Source: Stichopus chloronotus (taxonomy: Eukaryota > Echinodermata > Holothuroidea > Aspidochirotida > Stichopodidae). Taken from it: DNA of 64,000 bases. The translations under genes were made by a program, and so were the position numbers. Positions 38,401 through 45,490 of this stretch are shown piece after piece. Position 1 is the stretch's first letter. Every line of letters starts with the position of its first letter. Where the stretch lies: assembly GCA_021234535.1 (NCBI GenBank), contig SFZH01000008.1, positions 17,089,358 to 17,153,357 of the forward strand. Reading direction: 5' to 3'. Under the pieces are notes generated by a model that was given only the letters and a program-made list of their open reading frames with translations, did not search any database and had not been told where the DNA came from.

Positions 38401-41400
38401 AACCAGTCATTGTCATGTCCACACAGAAGTTACGTGGTGTTACATTGAGGTATAAAAGCAAATTGTCGCTTCTACTGAATTTGTAACCAAACAGAACTTA
38501 TGTTTTGGGGTATGAGACTTATACCCAGATATGACACTTACCCAGATATGAGACTTATCATGTACTGTACCTGGGTCTGACTTTTGTACCAGTGTAAACA
38601 ATACTGTGTATGCTGGCTAAAAGGGCACCAAACTAATCAGTGGAAACACCTCCTAGATGTATGCCAAAAATTTTTTTGTTGCTCATGAGTTTAAGCAAAC
38701 AGGTGTTGGATCCACAGTGTAATGTTAATACTTTGTTTTGGGCTTTATCGGTCTTAACAACCCTTTATCGGAATCGCAAAATATTATGTTACAATCTTTT
38801 AGAAGTAAATTGTGAAAACAAGAGTATAAATATGTAGTGTAAGTAACAGGAATGTAAGTAGTCAAAATTTAACCTAAAACTCACCAAAATATTGTTTGCA
38901 GCATACCGAAGAAAAAAATTTTTAGTGGTTTTGACAGAGCTATAAAGCTGCTGATTAAAAAAATATTAAAGGTTGTGTGACATGCTTCCACTAAAGACCA
39001 CCCTTTATGCAAAAGTTGCAAAGTAAAATCTTCAGTGAAGATCTGTTGGAATTTTGTTTACATCTATGACTGTTTTTGATATATGACTTTTCAAAGTGTG
39101 AAGAAAATGCAAAACAGATGATGTGGAATGTTTCACAGTGTCAGATTTTCTTTTGTTACACTTACATATTTTGCCTCTTAATTATTTAATTACTGAGTTT
39201 CACATTGGTAAGTGATACCGATATATTTGAAGGAAAAAGTACATGCTTCCAAAATAAGACCACCTGTGCATATAGAAGTCTCAAATGTCCTTGAAATAAA
39301 TATCACGGGAATCCATCTCTTGACATCACAAATTTGTGTACTTACTATTGTTTATTCATGAGACAGCTGTGAGACACTAATTTGCTTGTAAATTTGTCAA
39401 TCTTTGACGGATTTGGGTGTAATTTGTGGCTATGCTCAATGTACCCAATACTCCAAAGTGGTCATTTTCATGTCACACAACCTTTAAAGGGAAATAGGGG
39501 GTTTGATTTAGAGAAAACATCAATATTTTTGAAACCAGTGTTTGTGGATGTAGAATGATAGATTATTTAGAATAAGGAAGTACAGAAGCCTCCTTTTCAA
39601 GAAGGAAGCTTCTCACAGATAGAAATTCAGTTATTTGTTGCTCAAAACTAATTTGTTCACCCAAACTTTTCAAAATTCAAATGATACATCTTCCATATCT
39701 CATCACATGCATAATGTTTTTAGGAGATGAAGCTTTGGTAGATGTTTATTTATGAGACTTAATGGTTTAATAATGATTACTGCTATTTTCTTTTGTATGT
39801 CATTCTGGGGTATTCTAAACGCCCTATTTCCCTTTAACATGCATGTGTTAAACGCACTGAAAATTTCAAGTGATTTCAACGCTTTTGTTGTGCAAAATGT
39901 TGACACCTTCCTTGGATTCACAGACTGAACCTCCACTAGTACGTGATCCCCAGACAGAAGACGGCGTACTACAGGCCCAATGACCCACAACTAGGAAATG
40001 TGTGAAAAGTTGATCTCCAACTTTCAGCACTGCTAGATTTTACCAAAATGCAAGGCTGCGTACTTGTAATAAATTTCTGTGCTAGAACAGAAGAAGAACA
40101 GAAGCTGGTACACATCACACCAAATCATACCGCTATGCATAAAATGTTTACAACCTCCGTACAAAGTTTTGCTGTACTTTTTTTGTCAACTCTAAAATGC
40201 TCCTTCGCTTGTGTGGATGAGTCTTAAGTTGCTTCTCGCTCGCCGTTCATTTAGCCACACCAGTCGCAAGTTGGAACACCTTCTGAAGAGACCAGACATA
40301 AATTCATTATCTATCATACTGACATTTGGACATGGTCTTTGATTTATTTTATTCCCAGATTGCTGCCCTGATGCATGAGTTGGGGTCCCTCTATAAGGAC
40401 AAGAAGAGACGGGAAAGAGAGAATAGGGAAAAGAAATCTGCGGAAAACAAGAAAAAGGTAAGCTAAATATTTTATTCATTCTTGACAGTCATTCCCTCTC
40501 TTCAGAAGGCATTTGAGATGATTTAATCGGAAGGCTCTCGCATTCAGGTCTTCCTTTGGATCTTGTAATTTGGTATTTAAGAGCCACTGAAAGTAATATA
40601 AGACTGCTGTTATTTTAGCATGTGACTTCCTGCTGGTCAGATTATCACTCTGACAATAAACATGATATGAAAATGCCCATCCTACCCTCTCCACTTGGCC
40701 CGCTCAAGTCAAGGGAGCGAAATCAGGGATGGTCATGTTAGAAATAAAGCTGACAACTCACAGATAGAAAAGCCTGTGACTACAGGGAACCTTTATTGTA
40801 GTCTGACTATACTGTAAACTGCACATACACACAACTGAATATAAAGAGCAAAGAAGAGCACATGGTCCTGTGAGGATGCTTATTGATTAACATAACAATA
40901 GGGAACTATCACATCTATGTGATGGCTAACCAAACAACTGACTGTAAACTTCATTCTTTTTTCCAACACTTCCACTTAGTGAACAGTCTGTTGATTTTCA
41001 TATTTGGCTTATCCCAAATTCTCTGGTCACTGACTTTAAGGTGATGTGGTTTCTCATTTTACATCCTTCCCAGCAGTAAAATAATCCTCAATAAAATTTC
41101 CTACTTGCGTGAATGCATGCAAGGCAGATAAAAACTGAGGTAGTGTTGACACAGGAGATTAAGTTGTGGTCATTCCCTTGAAAACTTTCATTCAGTTTCA
41201 GTCTTGAAGGAGAATCATGACATGAAGGCCGTCACATCGAGTCTTGCTATTTATTAGAGAGCGATTGCTTCAATTAATGTCATTCCAAAAGTGAAAGTGA
41301 AAAAAAGAACAGATAAAACAATGCACATTTCTATGATTTCTTTCTTTTCTTTTAATATTGTGCAATCCATCAATCAATACCTTACAAACAGTAGTTATGT

Positions 41401-41585
41401 CAAGGTTGATTTGAAACTATTCGCCGTAAGTATTAGGTACATGGTGTGTTTTATCAAAATTGTTACTTGTTTTTTATGATGTGTAGATACAAGCGGAAGA
41501 AGAGAAGCTTTTGAATCGCCAAAGGAGAGACAAGAAGGAGATGTTTAGACTCCTTGGACAAATGAAGAAGAAGAAAAAGTTTTGA
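12385..41585 (+). CDS. BMS1: Ribosome biogenesis GTPase BMS1, complete gene in 24 coding exons
   Basis: Spliced CDS: 12385-12554, 13726-13916, 14366-14445, 16067-16255, 17227-17369, 18438-18559, 19707-19903, 20627-20878, 21925-22026, 22887-23862, 24255-24359, 25442-25599, 26452-26533, 27325-27629, 27901-27987, 28273-28374, 28922-29102, 30056-30114, 30679-30801, 32231-32378, 32897-33072, 34288-34446, 40359-40457, 41487-41585. The lengths sum to 4305 bases: 1434 residues plus TGA, against about 1280 in human. The protein is a nucleolar GTPase of the SSU processome that brings Rcl1 to pre-40S particles with U3 snoRNA. Domains in order: basic N-terminus, P-loop GPPKVGKTT (87-95), THLD (182-185), AARP2CN-like domain (about 240-330), long acidic linker (about 430-830), and the conserved C-terminal BMS1/TSR1 domain (about 880-1370) with a basic tail. 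The extra length is in the linker. ATG 12385 is in good context (CCATGG) and gives the usual short N-terminus. Confidence 0.95.
13726..13916 (+). CDS. BMS1: BMS1 exon B: G1/P-loop, residues 57-121
   Basis: The acceptor TTTTCTCGCAG ends at 13725 and the donor is CAG then GTAACC. It encodes [17 protein letters not shown] and the P-loop GPPKVGKTT (codons at 13814-13840), the nucleotide-binding motif of BMS1. Confidence 0.97.
14092..14300. mobile_element. Possible TTAA-type (T2-like) MITE, left end only
   Basis: It begins TTAAAGGAACATTCCACTAA, which fits the TTAAAGGRR terminus described for T2 MITEs in Xenopus. I could not find a matching inverted right end before the ATC repeat at about 14290. 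Confidence 0.35.
14290..14323. repeat. (CAT)n microsatellite in BMS1 intron
   Basis: An imperfect CATCAT run with ACC and TTC interruptions. Confidence 0.8.
14366..14445 (+). CDS. BMS1: BMS1 exon C: residues 121-147
   Basis: It encodes [14 protein letters not shown]...[10 protein letters not shown], the region between the P-loop and the G4-like motif. ECNND stands where a classical GTPase has DxxG, as in other BMS1 proteins. Acceptor TATGCAG, donor GTGAGT. Confidence 0.95.
15329..15422. repeat. Small inverted repeat ACCGTGCATTA...TAATGCACGGT
   Basis: ACCGTGCATTA (about 15331-15341) and its perfect 11-base inverse TAATGCACGGT (about 15411-15421) flank about 70 bases. It may be a short MITE remnant or hairpin; it lies in the BMS1 intron after exon C. 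Confidence 0.55.
15606..15969. mobile_element. TTAA-bounded MITE, family B, diverged copy 1
   Basis: It is bounded by TTAA at 15606-15609 and 15966-15969, with a TTAAAGGGAAGTAAGG left end and a diverged right end. It shares long internal blocks with 39484-39837: GATAGAAATTCAGTTATTTG, ACCCAAACTTTTCAAAATTC and GACTGAATGGTTTAATAATG (or close variants). Confidence 0.75.
16067..16255 (+). CDS. BMS1: BMS1 exon D: G4-like motif, residues 148-210
   Basis: It encodes [16 protein letters not shown] and the G4-like THLD (182-185), then KKRLKHRFW. This is one of the most conserved parts of BMS1. Acceptor TCATCTGTCAG, donor GTATGT. Confidence 0.97.
17227..17369 (+). CDS. BMS1: BMS1 exon E: end of GTPase domain, residues 211-258
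   Basis: It encodes [30 protein letters not shown] and SYILADR, matching the family. Acceptor CCCACAG, donor GTGAAT. Confidence 0.97.
18438..18559 (+). CDS. BMS1: BMS1 exon F: AARP2CN-like domain, residues 258-299
   Basis: It encodes [11 protein letters not shown] and [13 protein letters not shown]. The domain is shared with TSR1 and is related to translation-factor domain II. Acceptor TTGCTCGCAG, donor GTGAGT. Confidence 0.95.
19707..19903 (+). CDS. BMS1: BMS1 exon G: residues 299-364
   Basis: It encodes [18 protein letters not shown] and [19 protein letters not shown], both clear BMS1 blocks. The donor is GAG then GTGATA. A 194-base TGTA microsatellite starts 22 bases after the exon. Confidence 0.95.
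19926..20119. repeat. (TGTA)48 tetranucleotide microsatellite
   Basis: 194 uninterrupted bases of TGTA, about 48.5 units, beginning 22 bases after the donor of BMS1 exon G. All long ORFs across it on both strands are repeat artefacts. Confidence 0.99.
20627..20878 (+). CDS. BMS1: BMS1 exon H: residues 365-448
   Basis: It encodes [20 protein letters not shown] and FDGAAPL, then a Glu-rich run and [12 protein letters not shown], the start of the acidic linker. Acceptor TTTCACCATCAG, donor GAG then GTAAAT. Confidence 0.93.
21925..22026 (+). CDS. BMS1: BMS1 exon I: residues 449-482, donor uncertain
   Basis: The acceptor TTCCATCCTAG is good. The frame stays open through acidic then Ser/Lys-rich sequence. 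The strongest-looking donor (GAGAG then GTAACC, 21959) would shift the next exon out of frame. The only phase-0 donors near are weak: GTTGGT at 22027 (used here) or GTGTAT at 22033. Confidence 0.6.
22093..22298. mobile_element. 206-bp foldback element, GGCTAGAACA termini, TA-flanked
   Basis: The left arm begins GGCTAGAACAAAGTTCGAAC. The reverse complement of the right end begins GGCTAGAACAGGAGTCAAAG, and similarity continues for about 50 bases (ACCTC, GGAACACAAGT versus CAGTAATACAAGG). TA precedes and follows the element, as for Tc1/mariner-type MITEs. It lies in the BMS1 intron after exon I. Confidence 0.65.
22393..22720. mobile_element. CAGGGTTTGTA-type element fragment with CTTGAAA repeats
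   Basis: The left end CAGGGTTTGTATGCGGCCTTGG is followed by many AAAGTGCTTGAA-type copies. This is the style of hAT-like nonautonomous elements whose termini start with CAGGGTT. No matching right end is visible. Confidence 0.45.
22887..23862 (+). CDS. BMS1: BMS1 exon J: long acidic linker, residues 483-808
   Basis: It begins with [17 protein letters not shown], like the [11 protein letters not shown] block of human BMS1. It continues as 325 residues of Asp/Glu/Lys-rich, Ser-rich sequence with a 40-residue Asp tract (642-681). The linker is expected to be disordered. The donor is GAAG then GTAAGA. It is the largest exon and accounts for most of the extra length of the protein. Confidence 0.92.
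23364..23483 (+). repeat. BMS1: In-frame (GAT)n microsatellite coding for poly-Asp in BMS1
   Basis: There are 40 consecutive acidic codons, nearly all GAT with three GAA codons spaced through it. It keeps the reading frame of the exon on both sides. Confidence 0.95.
24255..24359 (+). CDS. BMS1: BMS1 exon K: residues 808-843
   Basis: It encodes [20 protein letters not shown] and NLRKLVYGE, nearly identical to the human LKWKEDL...FLRQQQ...NLRKLIYG block. Acceptor TTTTGTTTTAG, donor GTAGGT. Confidence 0.96.
25207..25318. repeat. Two-copy 56-bp tandem repeat
   Basis: GACTTTGTGACTTACAGCAG starts at 25207 and again at 25263. The two 56-base copies differ by few bases. Confidence 0.9.
25442..25599 (+). 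CDS. BMS1: BMS1 exon L: residues 843-895
   Basis: It encodes [15 protein letters not shown] and IRDWDLEE (human DDTLEELGGLF and HDWDLEEV). Acceptor CCTGCTTCCAG, donor GTCAGG. Confidence 0.94.
26452..26533 (+). CDS. BMS1: BMS1 exon M: residues 896-923
   Basis: It encodes [20 protein letters not shown], matching the family's [12 protein letters not shown]. Acceptor AATTCCCTTCAG, donor GTAAGT. Confidence 0.95.
27325..27629 (+). CDS. BMS1: BMS1 exon N: residues 923-1024
   Basis: It encodes [18 protein letters not shown], an acidic stretch, then [15 protein letters not shown] and [14 protein letters not shown]. This leads into the C-terminal conserved domain. Acceptor GCCTGCGTCAG, donor GTAAAC. 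Confidence 0.96.
27901..27987 (+). CDS. BMS1: BMS1 exon O: residues 1025-1053
   Basis: It encodes [20 protein letters not shown] and RPGMYVRVE, a hallmark BMS1/TSR1 C-terminal-domain block. Acceptor TTTCTACATCAG, donor GTACGT. Confidence 0.97.
28273..28374 (+). CDS. BMS1: BMS1 exon P: residues 1054-1087
   Basis: It encodes [11 protein letters not shown] and [17 protein letters not shown]. Acceptor CACATCCGCAG, donor GTGAGA. Confidence 0.96.
28922..29102 (+). CDS. BMS1: BMS1 exon Q: residues 1088-1148
   Basis: It encodes [34 protein letters not shown] and [12 protein letters not shown], almost invariant in BMS1. Acceptor CCCACATCCAG, donor GTAAGT. Confidence 0.97.
30056..30114 (+). CDS. BMS1: BMS1 exon R: residues 1148-1167
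   Basis: A 59-base exon encoding [20 protein letters not shown]. Acceptor TTCTCTCCAAG, donor GTATGT. Confidence 0.95.
30679..30801 (+). CDS. BMS1: BMS1 exon S: residues 1168-1208
   Basis: It encodes [20 protein letters not shown] and [18 protein letters not shown]. Acceptor CTTCTTGCAG, donor GTGAGC. Confidence 0.97.
31335..32190. repeat. Diverged minisatellite with CCACTCACATAACACATTC core, two clusters
   Basis: Clusters at about 31335-31560 and 31955-32190 contain at least eight degenerate copies of a 45-55 base unit: CCACTCAC(A)TAACACATTCAG-ACATGTGAGTGCCATTC. The clusters lie on either side of about 400 bases of unrelated AT-rich sequence, in the intron before BMS1 exon T. Confidence 0.75.
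32231..32378 (+). CDS. BMS1: BMS1 exon T: residues 1209-1258
   Basis: It encodes [20 protein letters not shown] and RGQIKKA, then [12 protein letters not shown]. Acceptor AAATGCACAG, donor GTAAGC. Confidence 0.97.
32897..33072 (+). CDS. BMS1: BMS1 exon U: residues 1258-1316
   Basis: It encodes [20 protein letters not shown] and [13 protein letters not shown]. Acceptor CACTGTTAAAG, donor GTACAT. Confidence 0.96.
34288..34446 (+). CDS. BMS1: BMS1 exon V: residues 1317-1369
   Basis: It encodes a basic segment with [20 protein letters not shown] and then [10 protein letters not shown], the conserved end of the folded domain. Acceptor TTTTATCAG, donor GTGAGG. The next intron is 5.9 kb and hosts several transposable elements. 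Confidence 0.95.
34877..36893. mobile_element. hAT-like nonautonomous transposon, 2.0 kb, with perfect 8-bp target duplication
   Basis: The element spans 34885-36885. It is flanked by the identical 8-mer ACCACAGA at 34877-34884 and 36886-36893. The termini are imperfect inverted repeats: CACTGGCATAAACAGGGG on the left, and CAGTGGCGTAGCCAGAAT from the right end read inward. An 8-bp duplication and CA(G)TGGCGTAGCC termini are characteristic of hAT elements. No transposase ORF is present, so movement would have needed an enzyme in trans. Subterminal G- and C-runs (GGGGGG/CCCCCC) are prominent. It is in the intron between BMS1 exons V and W. Confidence 0.88.
38966..39487. mobile_element. TTAA-bounded MITE, family A, 522 bp
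   Basis: The termini are TTAA then AGGTTGTGTGACATG on the left, and CATGTCACACAACCT then TTAA on the right: a perfect inverted repeat over the terminal AAAGGTTGTGTGACATG. No ORF of interest. TTAA target sites are used by piggyBac and Kolobok-type transposases; which one moved this family is not decided by the sequence. Confidence 0.85.
39484..39837. mobile_element. TTAA-bounded MITE, family B, intact 354-bp copy
   Basis: TTAAAGGGAAATAGGG at the left and its perfect inverse CCCTATTTCCCTTTAA at the right. The left end fits TTAAAGGRR, the terminus of T2-type MITEs. It shares its left TTAA (39484-39487) with the right TTAA of family A. Confidence 0.87.
40359..40457 (+). CDS. BMS1: BMS1 exon W: basic tail, residues 1370-1402
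   Basis: It encodes [20 protein letters not shown] and further Lys/Glu-rich coiled-coil-like sequence. Acceptor TTTATTCCCAG, donor GTAAGC. Confidence 0.9.
41487..41585 (+). CDS. BMS1: BMS1 exon X: C-terminal end and stop, residues 1403-1434
   Basis: It encodes a basic tail with [16 protein letters not shown] and the stop TGA at 41583-41585. The human protein ends similarly (RKKLFRIQG followed by basic residues). Acceptor TATGATGTGTAG. Confidence 0.92.
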   Translation: MQAEEEKLLNRQRRDKKEMFRLLGQMKKKKKF

Positions 41586-42615
41586 GGAGACGCGGAAACA
41601 TTCAAAGATGAGGAATTGAATCGTGCCTTCATCCTGGGATGCAAGACGGTGTAGGAGATGCTGGTTTGCTGTTCACAGCCTGATTGTGGTGACTGCACGT
41701 AGATGAAGAGAAGAAAGAAGTGCATTACCTTGTCGGTTTGCCCATGTACGGTGGGTGGTGTTACCCAAATTCGGACGTAGTTGTGCTGAAGGAAATGACC
41801 GAAAATGTTGCAGCATAATCTGTACAACTGTGACTTACATGCTTTGCTCCATGGCCTTGGCATTACAGTGATACTATCTGCAAAAACTGTAAAAGACATT
41901 TCTTGGAAACTGTTGGTCTCTTCACCTGTTGTAGATTTTTTTTTATGGTTTGAGCAGATAGTTTGAACCTTCTTTATTAATGTTTTCCGATCTTTTTAGT
42001 AGATTACATCATCAGCAAACCACGAATGACCAACCGTGTTTAACCTGCTGACTTTTTGAAGATGTATATGCAAATGAAAATCTGGAATTATCATGTCCAT
42101 TGCAAAACGGCACTTGAGGATCAAAATTCAAGATGCGGTCTGAATCAAATAATATCTTAAGATAAGAGAGAGTCTGAATATTTGAACAGTCTGCCAAGAA
42201 ATAAGTGGATGCTTTATTCTGTAAATGTCATAATGTGAGGTAACCATAGCAACAGGAGGTCATGTCGATTGCCACCATTGCCTCTACATTCATCACTTTG
42301 GAGACAGTGAAAATGCTGCTGTTTTGTAGTTCTTTCAGTGCACATTTTGCAACCTGCTGGCAACCTGGTCACTGTGCTTCATTAAAGTATGTTGATGGTT
42401 TTCTTTCACCAGTAGTAAGAGTAGGTAAGTAGTAATGACATTTGTTCAGTGAATATGGTGATACGCATCTTACAGTCGTATTAACAAAGCTGTCACAGAT
42501 GTGAAAAATTACTGAATAACTGCTGGAAAAAAAAAAAGATTTAATATAACTTAATTCTTTTAGTATGTTTGCAAGTGAAAACTACTTACATTCAAATTTA
42601 TGTGGAAGAAATAAA
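41586..42615 (+). other. BMS1: BMS1 3' UTR with candidate polyadenylation signal
   Basis: No ORF of interest follows the stop codon. AATAAA at 42610-42615 is the first canonical signal I see, followed by a T-rich GTTGTTTTTC stretch. An ATTAAA near 42381 is an alternative. The end of the transcript is inferred. Confidence 0.5.
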
Positions 42616-42664
42616 AGATTCAAACAACTGTTGTTTTTCAAACACATGTCTACACTTGAATGAA

Positions 42665-42914
42665 CAGAAGCCTTCTTTTCAAGAAATTAGTTTCCCACAG
42701 GTAGAAATTCAGTTATTTGTTGCTCAAGAATAATTTATTCACCCAAACTTTTCAAAATTCAAATGATGCATCCTCCATTACACATCACATGCATAATTTG
42801 AAAGGATGAAGCTTTTGCAGATGTTTATTGGTGAGACTGAATGGTTTAATACTGACTACAGCTCTTTTCTTTGTATGCGATGTTGGTATATTCTAACACC
42901 CTATTTCCCTTGAA
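42665..42914. mobile_element. TTAA MITE family B, 5'-truncated copy
   Basis: It matches the inner and right part of 39484-39837 (AAGAAATTAGTTTCCCACAG through CCCTATTTCCCTT) and lacks the left terminus. It begins just after the BMS1 polyadenylation signal. Confidence 0.75.
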
Positions 42915-43864
42915 CATTTGAATTTTCCTTATTTGGTGGTCCGCAAGATAGGCCTAATATTCATGAGTATGTCTTTTGTGACTCCCCCTAGCTTGAAAAC
43001 ATGGAATGTTGTTTGGTCGAAGGTTATAAGTGTTTACCTGGACTCTTCAGGTAGCCATTGATGTCCTTCAATCAACATGATTTCATTCATTTCAATCTTG
43101 AATTTCTTTTGATAGTTCATATAGGGACAGATTTGATACGGATGGACTGACACCCAAGAGAAAATGTAATGTGATCTACACTCGAAAATTCTTTAAAATT
43201 TCAATAGATTGTCACAAATTTATCAGGTCTTGGGAGTAATCTGTCTGTTTGTATCAAGAATCAGATGGTATTTTGTAATAGTCTTTGCATCCTGCCGGTG
43301 AAACGACCATGCCAATGAACCCTAAAGAATCTTGGTGTAAACATTTGCATGAAACTCAAATATGACTGAAGAATCTATAAATATCAATGAAATAGATGAG
43401 AGTATAGCCTGTGCATTGGAAATATATTGCGTTTAGTCTGCCTTTTATTGGGAAATAAACCCTTGACGAGCTAGTGTTTTTAAAGTAACACCGAGGGCAG
43501 TTATTTCACAAATTTTACGGTCTAGACAGTTTATTACCTTGTAAAAGAGTGTGTAATGGTCGTAGGACTAACAGAGCATCTGTTGCACCGCTATTAGGGA
43601 GGTGAGGGACGACGAAGGCTGTGCATGGATTGGGATAGGGGTGAAGGTGGGGTCCATTCCAGTATCTCTTTTCCAGGATTTGACAATGCGGAAGGTGTGT
43701 TCGAAAACCTTAAAAAATGCAACAAATGTGTAGTCAATTACAATTTGAACAACTCTGTAACTTTGTATGTATTACAATTTCATTGTTGCTAGCTGACACA
43801 TTTGACGTTCAAATTGTACTTGTGAATTGTTTTTATTTTAATCATTTTCCGACTGTGACATCTG

Positions 43865-44244
43865 TCACAAAGAAGTGTATTCTACAGTGATGAATGAAAG
43901 CATCGATTAATGCCTCTCCTTATTACCTATAACCAGTGTATCACAAAGAAGTGTATTCTACAGTGATGAATGAAAGCATCGATTAATGCCTCTCCTTATT
44001 ACCTATAACCAGTGTATCACAAAGAAGTGTGTTCTACAGTAATGAATGAAAGCATCGATTAATGCCTCTCCTTATTACCTATAACCAGTGTATCACAAAG
44101 AAGTGTATTCTACATTAATGAATGAAAGCATCGATTAATGCCTCTCCTTATTACCTATAACCAGTGTATCACAAAGAAGTGTGTTCTACAGTAATGAATG
44201 AAAGCATCGATTAATGCCTCCCCTTATTACCTATAACCAGTGTA
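43865..44244. repeat. Minisatellite, five 76-bp units
   Basis: TCACAAAGAAGTGT starts at 43865, 43941, 44017, 44093 and 44169: exact 76-base spacing, five units, 380 bases. Units differ by only a few substitutions (for example TATTCTACAGTG versus TGTTCTACAGTA). A degraded sixth start at 44245 reads TTACAATAAAG. Confidence 0.97.
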
Positions 44245-45404
44245 TTACAATAAAGCTACTGATCATTCTGGAAATCCTGTGTCAAAAGCCCCCATTTTCA
44301 AATTGTGCTCCTTTAAGGCAGTGTCTCATCACCCCAGACAGTTCCAATTCGCCCAACCACTTTCTTCTAGTCCCTCGAACAGCTGGTGAACCAAGATTTT
44401 TCTGAGCCATGCACAAAAAAAAAATTGCCTCATTCAGGTCAGGATGTAGTTGACAAATTGATATAACAGGCAATGTTAAGGGATCATTGGTATTCTGTCT
44501 TGTAGTTGAGGTTTTTTTTCAATTTGAAGCAGAATTCTTAAAAGCAAGAAAGTTTGAAAAAGCCAGTCTTGCAGTGACTGTTGAAAAGTTTGCACATCTT
44601 TGCCAGATAGCAAAAGAAAGATGTGTCATGGGCTTATGGATGGTGTTGTACAGTAGTTTCTGTCAATTGTACAATAAATCTTGATCAGTACCCCAGCCTG
44701 AATATGGAATTCAAAATATCAGTAGGATTAAATGGCGCGGTTTAAAATGAATATTCATCATAGGCATACTTCAAGTAGCCAATCCTCACATGATATCTAT
44801 CATACGTGCAAGTTCATGTTTTGTTAGAACGTCCGTCATGAACTCTTATTGGACAAAGCATGCTCTTCTGAGGAGATGCAAAACTAGTCAATCGTTTTCC
44901 GCTCAACGCAAATTCACTCTTCCAGATGTTCTCGCAGATGTTAGTGAATAATTACAGACTTTTGCATTGATTTAATATGTTGGAGTTTTAATTTCAGTGC
45001 ATTGTGTTCCACCAGTACTGTGCTACTAGTATGTGATCGAAGGAGACTGACAGATGGGAAATATTGTTTCATGACTGTCACATTGATCAGTAGTTCAACT
45101 GGTTAAATAAAACTTTGAAAAGGTGCATATAGACAGCGTCTGAACGACTGAGAGAAAATCCTGTTAACTGTATAGTGTATATTTATTGATGATGTCATTA
45201 CAGTGATGTGGTAATAAATCGTTATTATTTCAACTTTTGAAGGTTTGTTTTTCTCAAAAACATTTAACAGTTGTCTCTCACCTTCGAAATATATTCGCTC
45301 TGAAAAGGATGTAGGGCGTTTATAGAATACTTAAACATGCATCGCATACGAATTAAAAAAAAAAGCTTTAACCATTCTTAAACATTGTCAGACATTCCGA
45401 CTCA

Positions 45405-45490
45405 TCAACAATCATCTACAAAAGTTTCATCTCCTCAAAACATCATGAGAAACGGAAGATGCATCATTTGAATTTTGGAAAGGTTGACCT
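45405..45490. mobile_element. TTAA MITE family B, inverted internal fragment
   Basis: The reverse complement contains TCCAAAATTCAAATGATGCA and GAGGAGATGAAACTTTTG, the central part of family B. Neither terminus is present. Confidence 0.65.

Noticed and set aside
43865..44244. Regular 76-base array as a possible CRISPR
   Set aside because: Units are continuous with no unique spacers, and the genome is animal.
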